Assembly: GCA_900316835.1 (NCBI GenBank)
Contig: ONEL01000002.1
Location: 101,976-165,975 of the forward strand
Origin: an uncultured Prevotellaceae bacterium
GTDB taxonomy: Bacteria > Bacteroidota > Bacteroidia > Bacteroidales > Muribaculaceae
Reading direction: 5' to 3'
DNA: 64,000 nucleotides
Shown: positions 59,114 to 64,000 of the stretch, piece after piece
Position numbering within the stretch: position 1 is the first letter of the stretch
Layout of the letters: each line of letters begins with the position of its first letter
Program-made: the position numbers and the translations under genes
The notes under the pieces: model-generated
What the model was told of the DNA's origin: nothing
Database searches by the model: none
Seen by the model: only the letters and a program-made list of their open reading frames with translations

Positions 59114-60337
59114 TTATTGCTCGGGCTCATCGTTAACAATTTGGAAATCGCTGTCGGGGTCGTCATATTTGTCGGCCCAGTATTCGTCGTCCCATTCCTG
59201 CTCGTCTACTATCATCTTGCCACCGGCATCGGCCATCTGTTGCCATTCTTCATCTTCGGCTTCAAAGATGAAATCGTCTTCTTCTTGCACGCGATGGCGC
59301 TCGTCAAGGTCGTGAAGGGCAACGGTGTCGGGGATGCGGTTGTGCTCATCGTTAATGGTGCGCCACAGCAGGTCTTTAAGCTCGGTGAGGCCTTGTTGTG
59401 CCACGCTCGAAATGAAAACCACGGGCACATCGCTTGGGAGTTCCGCTTTGAGCATTTCCTTGAGGTCCTCGTCAATGAGGTCGCACTTGGTGATTGCGAG
59501 CACGCGTGGTTTCTCTACCAAGTCGGGGTTGAAGGTTGCGAGCTCGTTGCTCAATATATCATACTCACGCTTTATGTCATCGCTGTCGCTGGGAATCATG
59601 AACAGCAGCACAGCGTTGCGCTCAATGTGACGTAAGAACCGCAGCCCCAGGCCTTTACCCTCGCTGGCGCCCTCAATGATGCCAGGAATGTCGGCCATGA
59701 CAAACGACTGCTGGTCGCGATAGGTTACAATGCCCAGGTTGGGCTCGAGAGTGGTGAAAGGATAGTTAGCTATCTTGGGCTTAGCGGCGCTGATGACTGA
59801 GAGCAGTGTGGACTTGCCGGCATTGGGGAAGCCCACTAAGCCCACATCGGCAAGCAACTTGAGCTCCAGGATGATGGCTTTCTCCACGCCATTCTCGCCA
59901 GGTTGCGCAAAGCGAGGGGTCTGGCGAGTAGCGCTTTTGAAGTGCACGTTACCAAGACCACCACGGCCACCACGCAAGAGGCGAACCACTTGCCCATCTT
60001 GTGTGACGTCGCACAGGAATTTGCCGGTCTCGGCATCATAGACGGCAGTGCCACAAGGCACCTCTATCGTGCGGTCTTCACCTTTCTTGCCTGTGCACTG
60101 GTTTTCGCTACCGGGAGCGCCATCGGTGGCATAGATGTGACGGGTGAACTTGAGGTGTATCAAGGTCCACAAGTTGCGGTTCCCTCGCAGGAAGATGTGA
60201 CCGCCACGACCGCCGTCGCCACCGTCGGGGCCGCCTTTGGGAATATACTTAGCGCGGTGCAAGTGGCGTGAACCCGCACCGCCGTGCCCACTGCGGCACA
60301 AAATCTTTACGTAGTCAATAAAATTACTCTCGGCCAT
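59114..60337 (-). CDS. obgE: GTPase ObgE
   Basis: A 407-residue Obg GTPase. The start [20 protein letters not shown] opens the glycine-rich Obg domain ([19 protein letters not shown]). The G domain has G1 [10 protein letters not shown]3 [10 protein letters not shown] and G4 TKCD. The C-terminal ~60 residues are strongly acidic ([17 protein letters not shown]). It acts in 50S assembly and stress control. The longer frame to 60391 covers a -7 box at 60371-60364, so the ATG at 60337 is chosen. The following LOG gene starts 9 bases downstream. Confidence 0.95.
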   Translation of the reverse strand: MAESNFIDYVKILCRSGHGGAGSRHLHRAKYIPKGGPDGGDGGRGGHIFLRGNRNLWTLIHLKFTRHIYATDGAPGSENQCTGKKGEDRTIEVPCGTAVYDAETGKFLCDVTQDGQVVRLLRGGRGGLGNVHFKSATRQTPRFAQPGENGVEKAIILELKLLADVGLVGFPNAGKSTLLSVISAAKPKIANYPFTTLEPNLGIVTYRDQQSFVMADIPGIIEGASEGKGLGLRFLRHIERNAVLLFMIPSDSDDIKREYDILSNELATFNPDLVEKPRVLAITKCDLIDEDLKEMLKAELPSDVPVVFISSVAQQGLTELKDLLWRTINDEHNRIPDTVALHDLDERHRVQEEDDFIFEAEDEEWQQMADAGGKMIVDEQEWDDEYWADKYDDPDSDFQIVNDEPEQ

Positions 60338-60363
60338 ATCTTCTTGTGTTTTTTTCCAGCTTG

Positions 60364-60371
60364 CAAAGTTA
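60364..60371 (-). promoter_or_regulatory. -7 promoter box of obgE
   Basis: Minus strand TAACTTTG matches TAnnTTTG, 26 bases before the ATG at 60337. Confidence 0.55.
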
Positions 60372-60445
60372 CAACATTTTTTTTGGAACACAAAAAGCGG
60401 GAGGGGGGCGTGCCCTCGGCACGCACCCCTTGTCCAGCAGCAATG

Positions 60446-60735
60446 GGCGCTTCGCTTAAAATTGATTAAAAAATTAATCTAAAAATTCTCATCTTAAACA
60501 TTATATAATTTTAATTTAATTTTAAGTGCGAAGCACGTCACCTCTTGCCGGTTGCACCATGCTACGCATGGAAATTAATGAGCTTCGCTCTAAAATTAAA
60601 AAGGCGCTTCGCGCTAAAATTCCCCTATTATGCATTTACTATTTTAGTGCGAGAGCGCGTTAACCGTGAAATAAATTTTAGCGAAGCTTTCTAATTTTAG
60701 AGCCCTTGGGCTCTTTAATTTCCACTGCGGCAGGA
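60446..60735. repeat. Composite palindromic element, family B, copy 3 (with mini-hairpin chain)
   Basis: The 408-base gap 60392-60799 has no gene. Its core, from GGGCGCTTCGCTTAAAATTG to TTTTAAGTGCGAAGCACG, matches copy 1 at 26452. The following mini-hairpins recur in the same order with changed stems: CCATGC..GCATGG, GAGC-TTCG-CTC, GGCGCTTCGCGC, GCGAGAGCGC, AGCGAAGCT, and GAGCCCTTGGGCTC. Confidence 0.8.
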
Positions 60736-60799
60736 GTGGCTGCCTCCCATCCACTAACTTGCCATGTGTAGTTTTTTAAAAAAAGAAACTTGAATTTTG

Positions 60800-62344
60800 T
60801 TATTTAGGTGAGAGCGTGACGATGGGCACTAGCATCTCCTCCATCGATATTCCGCCATGCTGGAAGGTGTCGCGGAAGTATTGCACGTAGTAGTTGTAGT
60901 TGTTGGGGTAGGCAAAGAAGTCGCGGTTGGCGGCGAAGATATAGGTCGACGACACGTTGGGGGTGGGTAGTCCCACTTTCTTGGGTTGCTTGATTTCAAA
61001 CACCTGCTTGGGGTTGTAGCTCAGGTTCTTGCTCACCTTGTAGCGCAGGTTGGTGTTAGTGTTCTTGTCGCCAACCACTCTCACGGCATTGTCCACCTTG
61101 ATGGTGCCATGGTCGGTAGTGATAACCACTTTAGCGCCACGTTGCGCAATTTGCTTGAAGATTTCCATGGCATAGGAGTTCTTGAACCACGACACGGTGA
61201 GCGAGCGATAGGCCTCGTCGGTGTTGGCTAGTTCACGAATCATCTTGGACTCGGTGCGGGAGTGCGACATCATGTCTACGAAGTTGAGCACCAGCACGTT
61301 GAGGTCATTGAGCTCAAGTGCCGAGAAATTTTGCAGCAGTCGCTCTCCAGCTGTGGAGTCGTTGAGCTTGTTATAGGAGAACTTGTATGGCTTACGATAT
61401 CGCTCGAGGATGGTTTTCACCAGTGGAGCCTCGTTCACGTTCTTGCCTTCCTCTTCTTCCTCGTCGACCCACAAGTCGGGGAACATTTTCTCAATATCAA
61501 CAGGTAGCAGACCTGAGAAAATAGCGTTGCGGGCATATTGTGTGGCTGTGGGCAGGATAGATGTGTAGAGTGCGTCCTCGTCAATGTTGAAATAGTCGTT
61601 AAGTAGTGGACTGATGGTTTTCCACTGGTCGAGGCGGAAGTTGTCGATGACAATGAAATAAACCTTCTCGCCCTTGTCGAGCAACGGGAAGATGTGGGTC
61701 TTGAAAATCTCGTTGCTGCGCAAGGGATGATTGTCGCTGGTAAACCAGCCCTCGTAGTTGCGCTTGACAAACTTGGCAAACATGCCGTTGGCCTCCACCT
61801 TCTGCATTCGTAGCAGTTCGTCCATGCTAGTGTCGGTACTCGAGAGTGTGAGCTCCCACCGCACCAGGGTGGAATAGAGGTTGTACCAGTCGTCAATGTC
61901 CTGTGCCTGGGCTATCATCTGGCTAATCTTCATGAACTCCTGCTGGTAGTCGCTGGTGGCCTTCTTTGCAACGAGCGCTTCGCTGTGCAGGTTCTTCTTT
62001 ATCGAGAGCAATATCTGCATGGGGTTCACCGGCTTGATGAGGTAGTCGGCAATTTGGCTGCCAATGGCTTGGTTCATGATGTTCTCCTCCTCGCTCTTGG
62101 TGATCATGATGACGGGCACATTGGGCTGTGCGATCTTGATTTGCTGCAGTGCCTCCAGCCCGCTAATGCCAGGCATGTTCTCATCAAGGATAATGAGGTT
62201 GAAATTCTGGGTGCTAATAGCGTCGAGTGCATCGCGTCCGTTAGTGACGGTAACAACGTCATATCCTTTGTTTTTCAAGAATAGAATGTGTGGCTTGAGC
62301 AGGTCTATCTCATCATCGGCCCACAAAATAAGTTCTTTACTCAT
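60800..62344 (-). CDS. porX: PorX, response regulator-PglZ fusion of type IX secretion
   Basis: A 514-residue protein. The CheY-like receiver is at residues 1-120: acid pocket D10/D11, phospho-acceptor D54 in IILDENMPG, T82 and K104. A helical linker follows, then a PglZ-type alkaline-phosphatase-fold domain (KVYFIVIDNFRLDQWK near 229, LNFVDMMSHSRTES near 355, VVITTDHGTIKVD near 409). This is the PorX layout that controls type IX secretion with the sensor PorY and the sigma factor SigP in Porphyromonas; its PglZ domain is reported to hydrolyse oligonucleotides. Its -7 box is TATCTTTG (62376-62369). PorY is not in the window. The porZ-like genes lie ~43 kb away. Confidence 0.95.
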   Translation of the reverse strand: MSKELILWADDEIDLLKPHILFLKNKGYDVVTVTNGRDALDAISTQNFNLIILDENMPGISGLEALQQIKIAQPNVPVIMITKSEEENIMNQAIGSQIADYLIKPVNPMQILLSIKKNLHSEALVAKKATSDYQQEFMKISQMIAQAQDIDDWYNLYSTLVRWELTLSSTDTSMDELLRMQKVEANGMFAKFVKRNYEGWFTSDNHPLRSNEIFKTHIFPLLDKGEKVYFIVIDNFRLDQWKTISPLLNDYFNIDEDALYTSILPTATQYARNAIFSGLLPVDIEKMFPDLWVDEEEEEGKNVNEAPLVKTILERYRKPYKFSYNKLNDSTAGERLLQNFSALELNDLNVLVLNFVDMMSHSRTESKMIRELANTDEAYRSLTVSWFKNSYAMEIFKQIAQRGAKVVITTDHGTIKVDNAVRVVGDKNTNTNLRYKVSKNLSYNPKQVFEIKQPKKVGLPTPNVSSTYIFAANRDFFAYPNNYNYYVQYFRDTFQHGGISMEEMLVPIVTLSPK

Positions 62345-62368
62345 AGTGCTATATATTTATTTTTGTCA

Positions 62369-62376
62369 CAAAGATA
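62369..62376 (-). promoter_or_regulatory. -7 promoter box of porX
   Basis: Minus strand TATCTTTG, an excellent TAnnTTTG match, 25 bases before the ATG at 62344. Confidence 0.6.
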
Positions 62377-62431
62377 TATAATAATTGCGAACTAAAAAAG
62401 AGGAGATGTGCCAACATCAAAAAAAATAAGT

Positions 62432-62439
62432 ATATTTGC
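62432..62439 (+). promoter_or_regulatory. -7 promoter box of the serine hydrolase
   Basis: TATATTTG matches TAnnTTTG; the first ATG is at 62458 and a better-spaced one at 62473. Confidence 0.55.
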
Positions 62440-62457
62440 AACACAAAATACCAATTA

Positions 62458-63690
62458 ATGATGATAGGTGAAATGAAAAGTTTTTTATCTAAAGTAATGA
62501 TAATGGCGCTGACGTTAGGAGCTGTAAATGAAGTAGATGCGAGGAATGTTGATGTCATTCGCTTGCAGGAGAGACTTGACTCGGTGATGACGAGTCATTA
62601 CAGCCCCTCGGCGCCAGGAGCCGCCTTACTCGTGGCTAAGGAGGGAAATATCCTCTACGACAAGGGTGTGGGAATTGCCGACATGGAAACCGGCGAGAAA
62701 ATCGATGGTAACACCGCCTTTAACATCGCCAGCATCAGCAAGCAGTTCACCGCCATTGGCGCTCTCAAGATGCAGGAGATGGGGCTCATTAATCTGGAGC
62801 ATAGTGTGGCGCTATATTTTCCTGAGATGGAGAGTGACCAATGGAAAAAAGTGAGACTTCGCCACTTGCTAAGCCACAGCTCGGGAGTGCCCGACGCGCG
62901 CCCTCACGACGACCGCAATTTCATGCTTTTTGCTACCGACGAGCAGAGCGTGAGCTACATGACTGCTCTCAAAGATTTTCATTTTGAGCCGGGAACATCC
63001 TATGAATATATAAATCCCACCTTCGACTTGTTTTATTTCATCACCGAGAAGGTCACGGGCATGAGATTTGTAGACTTCCAAAAGAAATACATCTTTGACA
63101 AGGCGGGCATGAAAAATGTGCAATACTTCACCCCCGATGCTGTGATTCCACACATGGCGCATGGCTACATCGTGAACGAAGACGCTGTGGTGAGTGGCAC
63201 CGACAGCGACTATGCCAAAAAACGTGAAAAGGTAGCTGGCGACTATGTGGACGGTAACGGTGTGCACTGGGCTGAGTGTGACTACGGCGAGGAAACTTTT
63301 TTTGCCACAAAGGCCGATGGAGGCATTTATACAACCACTCACGACTTCCTGCGCTGGGAGAAGGCTTTGGCTAGTAATCTTCTAGTAAAAGAAACCTCAA
63401 AGATAAAGGCCTATACACCTCACACCATGGTTACCGGCAGTCCCTGGAGTGGCTACCAAAATCGCCCTTACACATGGTATGGCTACGGGTGGTTTATCGA
63501 CAAGACTCCAGGGCGTGAGGTGAAAATCTATCACACTGGCGACAATGGAGGCTTCCAGGCTTATGCGGCAAAATATGAGCAAAGCGCTGTTAATGTGATC
63601 ATGCTTGAAAATCAAAATACCGTCGACCGCTGGTCTCTACAACTGCTTATAGAGAAAATCCTGCTCGAAGAAGGGGTTCTTGAGCCATAG
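62458..63690 (+). CDS. Secreted serine hydrolase, class C beta-lactamase fold
   Basis: A 410-residue protein with a signal peptide (start at 62458 or more probably the ATG at 62473, which has an AGGTGA-like site), ending near VNEVDA. The catalytic SxxK is S92-I-S-K95 in NIASISKQF; the Tyr of the YxN motif is in YEYINPTFD near 184; the third motif is YHTGDNGGF near 360, where HTG takes the place of KTG. The family includes esterases, D-peptidases and true beta-lactamases; with HTG and the long mature domain, an esterase or peptidase is more likely than an antibiotic-resistance enzyme. It is divergent from porX and convergent with the MBOAT gene. Confidence 0.85.
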   Translation: MMIGEMKSFLSKVMIMALTLGAVNEVDARNVDVIRLQERLDSVMTSHYSPSAPGAALLVAKEGNILYDKGVGIADMETGEKIDGNTAFNIASISKQFTAIGALKMQEMGLINLEHSVALYFPEMESDQWKKVRLRHLLSHSSGVPDARPHDDRNFMLFATDEQSVSYMTALKDFHFEPGTSYEYINPTFDLFYFITEKVTGMRFVDFQKKYIFDKAGMKNVQYFTPDAVIPHMAHGYIVNEDAVVSGTDSDYAKKREKVAGDYVDGNGVHWAECDYGEETFFATKADGGIYTTTHDFLRWEKALASNLLVKETSKIKAYTPHTMVTGSPWSGYQNRPYTWYGYGWFIDKTPGREVKIYHTGDNGGFQAYAAKYEQSAVNVIMLENQNTVDRWSLQLLIEKILLEEGVLEP

Positions 63691-63697
63691 CGGGAAT

Positions 63698-64000
63698 TTA
63701 GAACTGGAAGTAGATGAATGGCTGGATGTCGCTGGTCTTGACCTGGATGATGATTACTATCATCACCACCATTGCCACAACATAGAACACGGCAGGCATT
63801 TTGACAAATGCCCGCTTGCAACGTTGCGACAAGCTATCGGGGACAAAATGCAATGCGTAGCCAATGGCGATGAGCGTGAACACATGCCAGTAGGACGTGA
63901 GCACGTCAAGTAGCACCTCTGGGTGGAAGCTTCCTGTAATCTGGCTCAGCATGATACCCAGGTTGCCCCAGCTGCCCTGAGTGGATAGTGCGTGCCATGA
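63698..64000 (-). CDS. C-terminus of an MBOAT-family O-acyltransferase (5' part outside window)
   Basis: The frame is open from the window edge to the stop at 63698, giving 100 residues: SWHALSTQGSWGNLGIMLSQ at the visible start, two membrane helices (LTSYWHVFTLIAIGYALHFV and AVFYVVAMVVMIVIIIQV), and the ending DIQPFIYFQF, which is typical of the C-terminus of AlgI-like MBOAT proteins in Bacteroidota. These transfer acyl groups to polysaccharides or other surface polymers across the membrane. The catalytic His lies in the missing part. Confidence 0.8.
   Translation of the reverse strand, partial: SWHALSTQGSWGNLGIMLSQITGSFHPEVLLDVLTSYWHVFTLIAIGYALHFVPDSLSQRCKRAFVKMPAVFYVVAMVVMIVIIIQVKTSDIQPFIYFQF

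Noticed and set aside
58781..59635. 284-residue plus-strand open frame
   Set aside because: Antisense to the LOG protein and obgE genes, both fully supported.
62458..63690. Antibiotic-resistance beta-lactamase
   Set aside because: The third motif reads HTG rather than KTG, and the overall pattern fits the broad esterase/peptidase branch better.

Overview
The window looks like a chromosomal segment of a Bacteroidales bacterium (Muribaculaceae/Prevotella-like; I cannot place it more precisely). The evidence is type IX secretion genes (porX, three porZ-like genes), many TAnnTTTG -7 promoter boxes typical of Bacteroidota, C-terminal dockerin-like domains on secreted proteins, a carboxynorspermidine-type polyamine enzyme, and the gene order DUF4271 - hemD - rnpA - yidD/tatD. 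I found no rRNA, tRNA, CRISPR array or transposase gene.

Layout. (1) 1-10.3 kb is accessory DNA. A minus-strand cassette holds a KAP-type P-loop NTPase, a large protein with a PD-(D/E)XK-like nuclease motif and a third, truncated gene; it looks like a candidate defence operon. It is followed by a complete His-Xaa-Ser operon (hxsD-hxsB-hxsC-hxsA: two radical SAM maturases, a small partner and a secreted peptide with eight HxS triplets) behind a strongly structured ~210-nt leader. Next come an AlbA_2/wHTH regulator coupled to a glycine-rich small protein, and a DUF2795 gene. (2) 10.4-18.8 kb has three tandem PorZ-like double-propeller proteins, a small membrane protein, and palindromic repeat elements, two of which show compensatory base changes. 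(3) 18.8-22.3 kb is core metabolism (polyprenyl synthase, carboxynorspermidine dehydrogenase, ychF). (4) 22.3-40.3 kb is a surface/exopolysaccharide region: CotH-dockerin protein, glycosyltransferases, a radical SAM/SPASM protein, an LRR-dockerin protein, Wzy, Wzc, Wza, Wzx, and a glutaminyl-peptide cyclase homologue. (5) 40.3-51.4 kb is mixed housekeeping: nadB, PBP1A, a trypsin-like protease, a LolC/E-type permease, rbfA, a YoeB/YefM module, a TonB-family protein, an O-methyltransferase, aroQ and a lipoprotein. (6) 51.4-60.4 kb has an epimerase/GT9/DUF4254 sugar operon, a DUF5672 protein, a YidD-TatD fusion, rnpA, hemD with a histone-H1-like tail, DUF4271, a LOG protein and obgE. (7) 60.4-64 kb has porX, a serine hydrolase and the C-terminus of an MBOAT acyltransferase.

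How the parts connect. PorX (regulator), the PorZ-like proteins (cell-surface attachment machinery in type IX secretion) and the glutaminyl cyclase (caps N-terminal Gln of exported proteins) form a plausible secretion theme; all three PorZ-like proteins have a predicted signal-peptide cut directly before Gln. Wzx/Wzy/Wzc/Wza and the glycosyltransferases should make and export one surface polysaccharide. The most interesting under-described parts are the Hxs operon with its leader, the KAP/nuclease cassette, and the families of palindromic non-coding repeats.
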